Shown piece after piece: positions 9,121-17,824 of a stretch of DNA of 64,000 bases; the stretch's first letter is position 1, and every line of letters begins with the position of its first letter. The notes below the pieces were generated by a model, which worked only from the letters and a program-made list of their open reading frames with translations, made no database searches and was not told where the DNA came from. The DNA is from Thiosocius sp963759055. Lineage in GTDB: Bacteria; Pseudomonadota; Gammaproteobacteria; Chromatiales; Chromatiaceae. The translations under genes were made by a program, and so were the position numbers. The DNA lies in assembly GCA_963759055.1 (NCBI GenBank), contig CAVWYD010000006.1, forward strand, positions 260,306-324,305. The letters run 5' to 3'.

Positions 9121-9229
9121 GGTTTCGGAACTTCGGAGATCCCGCCGATGCTGCAACATGAGAGGCAGCAGCGGGATCAGCTATGGCCGGATTTGTCGGA
9201 GCGGGTAACGATGACCTATTCTTACAACG

Positions 9230-9358
9230 ATGAACGGACACAAAATCTCGGCAATCGGGCAGCTGGTGCTCAATATCGGTGGCGTTGCCGTCGGGCTCGT
9301 ACTTGCACTGCTTGGCACCCTTCGGGAGCTGTTTGCCTCGGTCGATGTCGAATCATGA
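9230..9358 (+). CDS. small single-pass membrane protein
   Basis: A 42-residue ORF. After a short polar start (MNGHKIS) comes one hydrophobic helix, LVLNIGGVAVGLVLALLG, and a short acidic end. There is no strong ribosome-binding site. It ends inside the next small ORF and may be translationally coupled to it. Its position beside conjugative-transfer genes suggests an element gene. I do not recognise the family. Confidence 0.35.
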   Translation: MNGHKISAIGQLVLNIGGVAVGLVLALLGTLRELFASVDVES

Positions 9359-9464
9359 CGATGACCGCCAGCTCCACGACTCGGACCTTTCGGGAGAGCT
9401 GAATCACCGGACCGGTCGACTCGATTCCGGGACCGACCCTTACGGGTGGTACGACCGCGACTAA
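9345..9464 (+). CDS. small acidic hypothetical protein
   Basis: A 39-residue ORF rich in Asp and ending in GTDPYGWYDRD. It overlaps the preceding small ORF by 14 bases and converges on the TraG-like gene. It has no transmembrane segment. It may be a short conserved cargo or structural ORF of the conjugative element, but I cannot name a family. Confidence 0.3.
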   Translation: MSNHDDDRQLHDSDLSGELNHRTGRLDSGTDPYGWYDRD

Positions 9465-9473
9465 GAGCCACGC

Positions 9474-11039
9474 TCAGCGCCGCAGACCTTTGTTTGCTGC
9501 AGCCCTTGCTATCGAGCCACCTTGCTGACCCGCGTCCTTTCCAGGTTGCGCGAGAGGTGCCACTGCATTCGAAATGGCCATGCCTACCTTCACCCCCGCC
9601 CACGCCATCATCCCGCTCCAGAGCAACGGCAGCCCCAGATAGAGACTGGTCGTGATCATGTTGAGCAGCATGCGCTTGACGTCGTGCTCGCCGGGGTTTG
9701 CGAAGATCTGCAGGAAGACGTTCACGTCCGGGTACATGGACTGGATCAGGTTCTGGTCCACCCACATGGCCAGGTACCAGAGCACGCTCCAGAACTTCAC
9801 GGTGAAGATGGCCATGGCCCCGACCACCATCATCGACAGCGAGTAGCGGGACAGGACGACGACCATGGGCAGCAAGGCGTAGATCCCGAGCAGCAGCAGC
9901 GCCTGGACCATCGGCAGGGCCTGCAGCACCGCGGTCATGGTGACCGAGAACATGGCCGAGGCGCTGACCACACCACCCGCCGCCAGGCCGCCTTTCACGA
10001 GATTCTCGGCGGTGCCGACCCAGCCCGTGCTGCCGGTGTTGTTCGCCACCAGGTCGTTGCTCGACCATACGGGCGGTGAGTTGCTGAGGATGGTCCGGGC
10101 GACCGCATCTTCTTGTTGCTCACTGGCCAGGGCCGGGGCGACCGCGACGACGAGGCCCGAGAAACCGGCGGAGGTCGCATCGGCCTCGTCGATGAGCTTC
10201 TGGCGCAGCCCGATCGCGCCATCCTCCCACCACTGTTTGCAGGTCGGCTTGCCCCAGGTCGGCGGCGAGGCGGGGTCGTACTCGGTGTCGCGTGCGGCGT
10301 TGTAGGCCCAACCCGGGATCTGCTTGGTCGGACGCAGGGTGTCGTAGAAGCCCGCCGTGTCCCGGTAGACGTGCGAGCCCATCCAGTCCGGGTCGTCCTC
10401 CCCGTAGGTACCCAAGGTTGCGGTGACCGCCGGGGTGGTCAGTCGCTCGGCCTGATACTTGGAGCGGGCCGGCACGTAACACTCGCTGAAGAAGTCGCTC
10501 GCCTCCTGGCGCAGGCGCGGATCCTCGATGGTGGCGAGCCTCGCCTGTTGCTCGTAGGTGCGCAGGTCACTCGCCGCCGGCAGTCCCTCGACGACCGCAT
10601 GGTTGAAGCCCGAGGTCATGGCGAGCACGGCATACCACCAGGCCGGGATGTTCACCGTCGCCGGCGAGCCGGTAAAGCCGGTCGCGCCGTAGGTGCTCTG
10701 CGGTGCCGCCACGGTGGCCGTGGCAGGCACCGGGTTGTCCAGGGTCGGCGGTGGCGTGTAGCTCAGGGTGCCGGCGTTCAGCGGCGTCAGCGCGGCGGGT
10801 TGACCGGCCAGCACCACCACCAGCAGCGCGATGAAGAGCTCGATCTCCATGCGCCGCAGGGACAGACTGGTTGCGGTGCCAAACTGACCGCCCTCGGCAG
10901 GCTCGCGCCAGTTGTCGATCAGGATGCCGAGGAACGGCAGGTAGACGATGCCGGTACCCACCAGCACGTCCCACAGCACACCGTAGAAGGCCCAGCCGAA
11001 CAGGGTGGTGAAGAGCTCGAGGTAGCTGTCGACGCTCAT
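9474..11039 (-). CDS. conjugal transfer protein, TraG N-terminal domain family (ICE type)
   Basis: A 521-residue inner-membrane protein of integrating conjugative elements, related to the N-terminal (mating-pair) part of TraG. It starts MSVDSYLELFTTLFGWAFYG, with a first membrane segment near 15-40. Further hydrophobic stretches occur near residues 65-85 and a cluster lies between about 320 and 470 (for example LQALPMVQALLLLGIYALL). The periplasmic middle has the family pattern SDFFSECYVPARSKY and WEDGAIGLRQKL. A longer in-frame extension upstream is GC-rich shadow and is not used. Its ATG overlaps the stop of the preceding gene (ATGA), so the transfer genes were one operon. It is the last transfer gene of the remnant. 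Confidence 0.85.
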   Translation of the reverse strand: MSVDSYLELFTTLFGWAFYGVLWDVLVGTGIVYLPFLGILIDNWREPAEGGQFGTATSLSLRRMEIELFIALLVVVLAGQPAALTPLNAGTLSYTPPPTLDNPVPATATVAAPQSTYGATGFTGSPATVNIPAWWYAVLAMTSGFNHAVVEGLPAASDLRTYEQQARLATIEDPRLRQEASDFFSECYVPARSKYQAERLTTPAVTATLGTYGEDDPDWMGSHVYRDTAGFYDTLRPTKQIPGWAYNAARDTEYDPASPPTWGKPTCKQWWEDGAIGLRQKLIDEADATSAGFSGLVVAVAPALASEQQEDAVARTILSNSPPVWSSNDLVANNTGSTGWVGTAENLVKGGLAAGGVVSASAMFSVTMTAVLQALPMVQALLLLGIYALLPMVVVLSRYSLSMMVVGAMAIFTVKFWSVLWYLAMWVDQNLIQSMYPDVNVFLQIFANPGEHDVKRMLLNMITTSLYLGLPLLWSGMMAWAGVKVGMAISNAVAPLAQPGKDAGQQGGSIARAAANKGLRR

Positions 11040-11419
11040 ACCATGGGCCCTGTCGTGACCGCGAAGAATCGACCGAGCAGGTCTTGCCCGAGCACGAGCT
11101 CGATGACCAGCAGCCATCCCACGACGCGCCAGCGCTGTGCCAAGAGGTCGTCTCGTCGAGCCTCGTCTATCCGACCGTACCGGTGTGCCAGGTGGACCAA
11201 CTTGGGCCACAAGACCGCCACCCCGCCAATGAATGCGAGTCGGACCACACTGGCAAAGGGTCTGATCCTGTCGATCTGGGCAGAGACCCGGGAAACGGAG
11301 GACAACTCGACCGCCTGCCAGAGCACGACGCCCACGCCGATGGTCAGCGCGACCGCCAGCAACGAAAGGCCAAGGAATCCGCGCCGGCGCATGGCGGCGG
11401 GTTTATTGGACACGGCCAC
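11036..11419 (-). CDS. small membrane protein of the conjugative-transfer operon
   Basis: A 127-residue protein with about three hydrophobic segments (residues 13-35, 57-77 and 99-117) and a basic loop (HRYGRIDEARRDD). It lies between the PFL_4711-family gene and the TraG-like gene, overlapping both by a few bases, which is the usual place for a short hypothetical membrane ORF in this class of ICE. The GTG start follows the upstream stop context. No function is assigned. Confidence 0.65.
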   Translation of the reverse strand: MAVSNKPAAMRRRGFLGLSLLAVALTIGVGVVLWQAVELSSVSRVSAQIDRIRPFASVVRLAFIGGVAVLWPKLVHLAHRYGRIDEARRDDLLAQRWRVVGWLLVIELVLGQDLLGRFFAVTTGPMV

Positions 11420-12756
11420 GGTTGAGCGGCCTTGGATCGACTGGCGATACCTGCGGCACGTTCAGCGAGGACTGCCGCCGCGCCGCGGCTCGCTGCAGCA
11501 GCACGGCCACGGTGTCGGAGACCACCTCGCGCCGCACCCGGGTCTCGAACAAGCAGGCTGTCGATCTCCTTGTCGAGCTCGGCGATGGACACGTCCGCAT
11601 GTTCCCGGGCCACCTCGGTGGCGTAGACCTCCGGGACCTGGCGGCCGGTGAGCAGCAGTCGGCGGGCGTAGAGCGCCTTCTCCACGGTGCGGGCGGTGCT
11701 GATCTCGGCGACCAGCCGACCGATGATGAGACCCTGCTCGGTCGGCGGCATCTCGCGGATGGCCTCGACCACCTGACGGGTGATGGCGATGCCGGGCGCG
11801 GTGACGTCGTCCAGGTTGGCGAGGGTCAGCGGGGTCGCCCCGCTGACCAGGTTCTGCAGGTCCACGGTCACTGCCGTCGACTCCTGGTGCAGCTTGGGCA
11901 ACAGGCCGGTACCCGGGATGCTGTCCTTGCGGCAGGTGTCGCAGGTGGTGACGATGTTCTCGCCCACCACGTCCACCACCCAGTCACGCGCATCCGCGGG
12001 GGCAGGCCAGATCTCCGACAGCCGGGTCGATGCCGCCGGTGGCACGGGAGCGGCCGCGGTGACCGGACGATTCATGTTGATGTTGTAACCGGCCTTGACG
12101 ATGTCGCCGGTGAACTGGAGCAAGGGCTGCCCCGCCCCACCCGCCTGGCCGCCGATCCAGGGCACGCCGTTGTCACCGTTCGACGTTTCGACGGAATCCT
12201 TGGCGGTCACGGCGTCGTTGCCGCCGATGCCCATCTGCAGCTTCCAGTCATTGCCCTTGGAGAGCGTGATCAGGTCGGCGTAGGGATTCTTGCCCTGGGC
12301 GATCTCGGCCTCCATCTGCTCGCACGACTTGGTCGCGAGCTGCATGGTCTCTTCCGCCTTGAGCAGCGCGTTCTGGAACAGGTCGTAGAGCCCGGGATTG
12401 GCGCGCTGCAGGATCAGCGCCGGCAGTGCGGCGATGGCCGAGGACGCGGCCGCCGTCATGGCGTTCATCATGTTGTCGGCCCCGGACTTGATGTTGTTCA
12501 GGGTGTTGGTCACCGCGAGCACCGGATCGAACTTGCCGCAGCTGTAACCGAGGCCGAGCTGGGCCGAGCCGCCGAGGGTCACCGACACCACCGAGGGGTT
12601 CGCCGGCGCGGAGACCGGCTCCGCGCCACCGATCTCGTAGTACCAGAGACTGTCCTCCGTCGGGGCTTGCGCGGCACGGGCCGTACCCACGCTCAGCGTG
12701 GCGCACAGGACAACGAGTGCAGCGCGGTGCCGGTTGTGGCTGGCGGGTGTGCTCAT
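11403..12756 (-). CDS. integrating conjugative element protein, PFL_4711 family, frameshifted near the C-terminus
   Basis: A roughly 450-residue exported protein of the ICE transfer apparatus. The start ATG gives a signal peptide (LVVLCATLSVGTARA), and family landmarks follow: LGYSCGKFDPVLAV, KSCEQMEAEIAQGKNPYADL and CDTCRKDSIPG. The frame continues to ELDKEIDSLL, where one extra T near 11551 throws it off. The correct end (LFETRVRREVVSDTVAVLLQ through DPRPLNRGRVQ and stop) is in the next frame. Whether this is a real mutation or a sequence error cannot be told from the DNA. The start overlaps the stop of the PFL_4710-family gene. Confidence 0.82.
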
Positions 12757-13781
12757 GGCGGGTACGCGATCCAGTTGATGTCGAACAGAAACCACTGACC
12801 GCGGCGGCTGCAGCACTGGTAGGGCCGCCAGAGGTTCCAGACGTAGTCGCCGGCCGGATCGACCCGGCCGCCGCCCCACCCGCTGATGCTTGCCAGGTCA
12901 TTGGTGCCGAACACATCGCAGCTCGCCTCGGGGCGCGGCGCCAGCATCTGCCAGGTGCCGGTGCGGGCGTCCTTCTCGACCAACGGGCCCGGTGGCCAGA
13001 CGCGCTGGCTGCCCGAGCTGGATCCGGTGAGCGGCAGGTAGATGTGCGGCTGCCCGGTGCGGGTCACGATGTCGCCGGCGCGCTGCGCGTTGAGGGCCGC
13101 GGCCTTGGGCTCCTCGGCCTGGGTCGTCCAACCGGTGCGCGGATGCACGCTGCCCCAGGTCTGCAGCGGCCAGGTGCCGACTTCGCGAAGCCCTGGGATC
13201 AGGCTCGCGGGATAGAAGATCTCCGGGATCTCCTGGCGCCAGGCCAGCGCATCGAGTCCCGACTGGAAGTACGGCACGAAGCTGGTCGCCTGGGATTCAC
13301 ACAACAGCCCCACGCCGGCGACGACGCCGGACAGCGTGCTCAGCGGGTGGCCGATGGCATCGGTCTCGCGGAACACCAGGTTCCGATGATCCTGCCGGTC
13401 GCCAGTCCCCTCGGTGCGGTTGCCGGCGCTGTCGATGGGTACCGGCAGCAGTGCCCCCAAGAGCCCGGTGGCCGCGGTCTTCTGAGCAAGCCCGAGCGTC
13501 GCGCGGATCTCGACCCAGGGGTTACCGCCGAGCTCGTTGTAGGCGCTGACCACCAGGTCCGGGTTGTAGTGGCCGACCTTGAGTGAGGTGCGCACGCGGC
13601 AGCCGCGCCATGAGCAGCGCAGCCAGAAACACAGGCCCACCGGCATCCAGCGCATGCAGGCCAAGCTTGCGGCCGTGGTCTGGGCGACGATTCCGGGCGT
13701 GGTGACGGTTGCGGCATGGCTCGCGAGTGGGACGTGGAGCAGCAGGACCAGGAGAAGGCCCGCGAGGCCATGGCGCCTCAT
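12753..13781 (-). CDS. integrating conjugative element protein, PFL_4710 family (TraU-like)
   Basis: A 342-residue exported protein related to TraU of F-type mating-pair formation. A signal peptide (LAGLLLVLLLHVPLASHAA) precedes a cysteine-containing core: CMRWMPVGLCFWLRC with the following WRGCRV, a TraU-like pattern of disulfide cysteines. Later segments FQSGLDALAWRQEIPEIFYP, TWGSVHPRTGW and RPYQCCSRRGQW are also TraU-like. The start chosen is the ATG overlapping the stop of the PFL_4709-family gene. A longer frame upstream belongs to the tail of that gene in another phase. The frame is intact. Confidence 0.85.
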   Translation of the reverse strand: MRRHGLAGLLLVLLLHVPLASHAATVTTPGIVAQTTAASLACMRWMPVGLCFWLRCSWRGCRVRTSLKVGHYNPDLVVSAYNELGGNPWVEIRATLGLAQKTAATGLLGALLPVPIDSAGNRTEGTGDRQDHRNLVFRETDAIGHPLSTLSGVVAGVGLLCESQATSFVPYFQSGLDALAWRQEIPEIFYPASLIPGLREVGTWPLQTWGSVHPRTGWTTQAEEPKAAALNAQRAGDIVTRTGQPHIYLPLTGSSSGSQRVWPPGPLVEKDARTGTWQMLAPRPEASCDVFGTNDLASISGWGGGRVDPAGDYVWNLWRPYQCCSRRGQWFLFDINWIAYPP

Positions 13782-14232
13782 CGCGATTGCTCCCGTTGCC
13801 AGGCTTCGTAGCGGTCGACGCGCCTCGACCAGATCGGTTACGCCGTAGACCACGGCGCGCCGTCGAAAACGATGGCGGGATAGCGGTCGACACCGTACTG
13901 AACGGCCTTAGCCAGCCCGATCGCTGCGCTTCTTCGCCGGCGCTATGCGGGCGTCGTTCAGTTCGCCGATGCGTCGCAGAGCTTCAGCTCTCGCGACGTC
14001 TGCATCGGCCGGCAGGTCCTCCGAAAGGGCCGATTCGAACTGCTCGAGACCGTCTACGAAATGTACGGTGACGGTTGCCCCCTGTAGACGCCGGTCAGTC
14101 CTTGCCACTGATCGGGAACTCCGGCGTGGTGAATACCTCGATGCTCAGCGGCTCGCCCGCTTGCAGCGCATCACCGAAGATCAACACCCCGAAGAGCGTG
14201 AGAGCGAACAGCACGTGGGCGATGGCAAGCAT
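13778..14232 (-). pseudogene. integrating conjugative element protein, PFL_4709 family, broken by several frameshifts
   Basis: The protein can be read only by changing frame about four times. In order: a signal peptide and start (MLAIAHVLFALTLFGVLI, then EPLSIEVFTTPEFPI), VTVHFVDGLEQFESALSEDL, then AKAVQYGVDRYPAIVFDG, then VVYGVTDLVEAR, and finally RYEAWQREQSR and stop. The shifts lie near 14100, 13918, 13860 and 13825. The family is a short exported thioredoxin-fold-like protein encoded just before the TraU-like gene. With four shifts in 455 bases it is probably dead unless the sequence is poor here. Confidence 0.75.
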
Positions 14233-14771
14233 TTCTCTGTCGTAGTTCGAAGGACAATGATGGCCATCGTCCGCACGGACAGGGATTCGGGGAAGGGAAA
14301 ACCGGCGCAGGTACGGGCGGGGTTATCTCGGCGCAGGACACCGAGCCTCGGTTAACGAGAGTTCTGAGTCGTCAACAGCAGACGTTCATTCAACCCTTCA
14401 ATGTCAGCACGAACCGCTTTTTCCGACCTTGAGCTTCCCCCCCAAACTCGCTGCCGAGATGGACGGCTTCACGTTGCGAAGCGGTCATGAGCGGGCAATA
14501 TCTCGGGGCGCTTGCTTGGTGGCAGACAGATATCCCTCGATCGGTTGAATCGGAAACACACTTCTGCCGGTGGGGCCTCCGCCGGTGAACGACAGCTTCG
14601 TAACAGGAACGGTCATATCCGGGCTGGGCAATTCGACACCCAGAATGCCACGAATGGTTGGGGCGGCGAACTGGCGCTTTACCCAGGAGCGGCAGTTCGT
14701 CCTCGCCAGATAGCTGACCGTCAAGGGGCCGCTCCACTCCGGAACCTGCCGGAAGGTCAATGCACACAACT

Positions 14772-14884
14772 CGGCCAAAGCGGCCGGTGGAGATTCGACC
14801 CGGCAGCGACTGCAATGGGTTGGTCACCGGACATAGGCCAGGAAATCTCACTGAACGGCAGCTTTTTGATTTCCTGACCGGCAG
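14772..14884 (+). repeat. dispersed 113-base repeat, copy 1
   Basis: It begins CGGCCAAAG and includes GGCCAGGAAATCTCACTGA and GGCAGCTTTTTGATTT. It aligns without gaps to copy 2, which lies 209 bases to the right, and the second half is the more conserved part. Confidence 0.75.
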
Positions 14885-14980
14885 AAATCGACCCTGAACT
14901 GCCGGTCAAGCAGTCCGAGGTTCATCGGCTGGTTTCAGAGTGAAGCGGTCGCACAGGGCGCCTGGCCACTGGCAACAGGT

Positions 14981-15093
14981 CGGCCAAAGCCGTCGCTGGA
15001 GATTTGATCCGACTACGTCCGCAATGGTTCGGTTACCGGACATCGGCCAGGAAATCTCACTGAGCGGCAGCTTTTTGATTTGCTGAGCGGCAG
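14981..15093 (+). repeat. dispersed 113-base repeat, copy 2
   Basis: Same length as copy 1 and in the same orientation. The core GGCCAGGAAATCTCACTGA is identical, and the following GGCAGCTTTTTGATTT is also identical. Confidence 0.75.
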
Positions 15094-15426
15094 GACCCGA
15101 CCCACTGCCGTCGTACGACCAACCGACCTTGGATGGTAGCGCTCGGTTTACTGCCTACTCAGTAGAAACGGACGATTGTTGAGCAAAATCAGTATCCTAC
15201 CTCACCGCAAGTGTGGTCCCGAACCTGCGGAGCTTTTATAGCAACCGGTCCTGAATCGAAACTGCAAAGCGGTTCCGATGAAATGGCTACGCTATCATTG
15301 CTGGACGTGGGCGTTAGTGTCCTGTCCTGTGAACAAGGTGACGCTAAGAACATCACCCAAGTGGCTGAACAGGATGCCAGGCATGAGCCATGCACCAGTA
15401 CCCCTTCGGGCGGGAGAGCAGCGACC

Positions 15427-16414
15427 GTGAGTTTCAGGACCATCCCATCACGCACGCAGAGATTGAACCGCAGTACTCTCGCGGTACCAGGGTCAAAACC
15501 GGGCTTTTTTGAAAAAGCCGCAGCGGGCGCAGCGGACGTCGTATTTTTCGATCTGGAAGATTCGGTCCCACCGCACAACAAGGGGCAGGCACGCACGGAT
15601 GTTATCGCCGCGCTGAACGATCTGGATTTTCCCGGCAAGAGTGTATCTGTGCGCATCAACGGCCTGGATACGCATTTCATGTACCGGGATCTGGTGGATC
15701 TGGTGGAGCAGGCCGGAGACAGCATCGACCTGATCCTGGTTCCAAAGGTCGGTTGCGCCGCGGATGTCTATGCAGTGGATATGTTGCTTACTCAGATCGA
15801 ACAGGCCAAGGGCGTGCGCAAGAACATCGGTATTGAGATGCTCATCGAAACCCCCCTGGGGATTCAGAACATCGATGAAATCGCCGCTGCTTCTCCGCGT
15901 AACGAGAGTATGCTTTTTGGTTCTGCCGATTATGCAGCCACAGCGGGGATACAGACGAAATCCATCGGAGGCCCCAATGGTGACTACCATGTACTAACAG
16001 ATGCAGATGCGGATGGGCACCGACAGATGCACTGGGGTGATATGTGGCACTACCCCCTGTCGCGCTTGGTGGCGGCGGCGCGGGCCAATGGGCTGCGCCC
16101 GATAGACGGACCTTTCGCCGATATAAAGGACCCGGATGGTTGGATGGCCAGCGCGAAACGGGCCCGCGCGCTGGGGTTTGAGGGCAAGATGGTCATCCAC
16201 CCGAGCCAGGTGGAACTGGCCAACAGATTGTTCAGCCCCTCTGCCGAGGAGGTGGAGCAGGCGCGGCGCATTCTGGAGGCGATGGAACTGGCGGCAAAAA
16301 GCAGGCGCGGGTGCCGTGAGTCTGGATGGCAAAATGATCGATATCGCCTCGATCAGGCAAGCAGAATCGATCGTATCCAAATTCGAGCTGGCGGCTGCGA
16401 AAGATGCGTCCTGA
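15427..16414 (+). CDS. mclA: L-malyl-CoA/beta-methylmalyl-CoA lyase of the Rhodobacter MclA type, frameshifted near the C-terminus
   Basis: A CitE/HpcH-type (TIM-barrel) CoA lyase that cleaves or forms malyl-CoA and beta-methylmalyl-CoA. The GTG start gives MSFRTIPSRTQRLNRSTLAV, matching the family N-terminus. Key features are FFDLEDSVPPHNKGQAR (metal-binding Glu/Asp), VRINGLDTHF, LVPKVGCAADVYAVD, EMLIETPLGI and GFEGKMVIHPSQVELAN. The frame breaks in a run of five A near 16300. With four A it continues as GAGAVSLDGKMIDIASIRQA and ends at 16414, so full length is about 328 residues. It is followed by a second, differently typed lyase. GGGAGAG precedes the start. A 338-base gap without a gene follows. 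Confidence 0.85.
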
Positions 16415-16752
16415 CACGGGAGGTCTCCCGGATTCGCAGAGACATTTCGCCGTGCGGCGAGATTGTCGCGCAGCTATATGAGCACGAGAGGGTGTTTAGA
16501 TCATCGAGTTCGTATGTTGCGCTTCTGCGGGCGCGTTTGACATCCGGTCCCACCGGGTTTCTGTGAAGTCGGGGAGTATGGACCTTGTTGCTGATCTGTG
16601 AGGATTGTGGTGATGAAGATGACGCTGGCGCAATGATCTTTCGACTGAGCAGTATTGGTTTCGCGTTCATGTAACGCACGAATAACCGTCAATCCAGAGA
16701 AGCATCCTGCGCCTGATCGAAGCCTTTCTGGAATCCACTGGAGAGAAGTTCT

Positions 16753-17796
16753 ATGAAATCCCCCGCAAGCTTTTTCAAACCTCTCGCTATCGGAGCCCCA
16801 GAACCCATCCGCGAACTACCGGTCGCCTTGGAACGTACGATCCACTTCCTGCCTCCGCATATCGAAAAGATGCGGGCCAAGGCCGGAAAGATTGCCGAGA
16901 CCGTGGACGTACTCCTGGGCAATCTCGAGGATGCCATTCCCATCGAGGCAAAGGAGGCCGCCAGGAACGGATTCATCGAAGTGGCGAAGTCCGTCGATTT
17001 CGGTCAAACCGGACTATGGACCAGGGTCAATGCCTTGAACAGCCCCTGGTTTCTGGACGACATGACCGAAATCGTTGCAGCGGTGGGAAACAAGCTGGAC
17101 GTGGTGATGATTCCCAAGGTGGAAGGCGCCTGGGATATACATTTCGTCGATCAGCTTCTCGCACTGCTGGAAGCACGACACCAGGTTCGCAAGCCGATCC
17201 TGATCCACGCCATCCTGGAAACTGCGCAGGGCGTGAAGAACGTCAACGAGATTGCCCAGGCCAGCCCACGCATGCATGGCATGAGTCTCGGCCCCGCCGA
17301 CCTGGCTGCGTCCAGGGGTATGAAGACCACGCGCGTGGGTGGCGGCCACCCCTTCTACGGCGTGCTCGCCGATCCCGGCGACGAGAACGAAGAGCGGAAC
17401 TTCTACCAGCAGGACCTCTGGCACTATACCGTCGCGCGTATGGTGGATGCCTGTCTGTCTAACGGATTACGTGCGTTTTACGGTCCGTTCGGCGACTTCG
17501 AGGATAGCGCCGCCTGTGAGGCTCAATTTCGCAACGCCTACCTGCAAGGATGCGCCGGCGCCTGGACCCTGCATCCGAATCAGATCGAGATCGCCAAGCG
17601 CGTCTTCAGCCCCGAAGTGAATGAGGTGCTGTTTGCAAAGCGCATTCTCGAGGCCATGCCCGATGGTTCGGGCGCGGTGATGATAGACGGAAAAATGCAG
17701 GACGATGCCACCTGGAAGCAAGCCAAGGTAATCGTCGACCTTGCGAAGCTGGTCGCGGACAAGGACCCGGAAAGAGCGGCGGCTTACGGATTCTGA
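16753..17796 (+). CDS. mcl: malyl-CoA/beta-methylmalyl-CoA/citramalyl-CoA lyase, Chloroflexus type
   Basis: The trifunctional lyase of the 3-hydroxypropionate bi-cycle. It condenses glyoxylate with propionyl-CoA to beta-methylmalyl-CoA and later splits citramalyl-CoA to acetyl-CoA and pyruvate. The 347 residues are intact and closely follow the Chloroflexus aurantiacus enzyme as I recall it: FFKPLAIGAPEPIRELPV at the start, LLGNLEDAIPIEAKEAARNG, RVNALNSPWFLDD, KLDVVMIPKVEGAWDIHFVD, GMKTTRVGGGHPFYGVLADP and AMPDGSGAVMIDGKMQDD. GGAGAGAAG lies 7 bases before the ATG. It is followed 28 bases later by the CoA transferase, so they share a transcript. Confidence 0.93.
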   Translation: MKSPASFFKPLAIGAPEPIRELPVALERTIHFLPPHIEKMRAKAGKIAETVDVLLGNLEDAIPIEAKEAARNGFIEVAKSVDFGQTGLWTRVNALNSPWFLDDMTEIVAAVGNKLDVVMIPKVEGAWDIHFVDQLLALLEARHQVRKPILIHAILETAQGVKNVNEIAQASPRMHGMSLGPADLAASRGMKTTRVGGGHPFYGVLADPGDENEERNFYQQDLWHYTVARMVDACLSNGLRAFYGPFGDFEDSAACEAQFRNAYLQGCAGAWTLHPNQIEIAKRVFSPEVNEVLFAKRILEAMPDGSGAVMIDGKMQDDATWKQAKVIVDLAKLVADKDPERAAAYGF

Positions 17797-17824
17797 CGGC
17801 ATTCCCAGGAGGGACTGACACGAC

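Larger units (their letters stand above)
14233..15426 (+). other. 1.2-kb region without a convincing gene
   Basis: I find no supported gene here. The open frames that exist have no recognisable protein pattern. The region holds two copies of a 113-base dispersed repeat (listed separately) and a piece near 14586-14640 related to a second dispersed repeat. It separates the conjugative-element relic from the CoA-metabolism cluster. Confidence 0.6.

Noticed and set aside
10113..11651. A 512-residue plus-strand open frame opposite the transfer genes
   Set aside because: It has repetitive Arg/Gly/His-rich composition with no domain pattern and lies antisense to clearly recognisable TraG_N and PFL_4711 genes; high G+C explains the long frame.
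12717..13586. A 289-residue plus-strand frame opposite the TraU-like gene
   Set aside because: No family features; the minus strand encodes the conserved TraU-like cysteines and signal peptide.
14772..15093. CRISPR array
   Set aside because: Only two long copies with a 96-base gap and no short regular spacers; no cas genes in the window.
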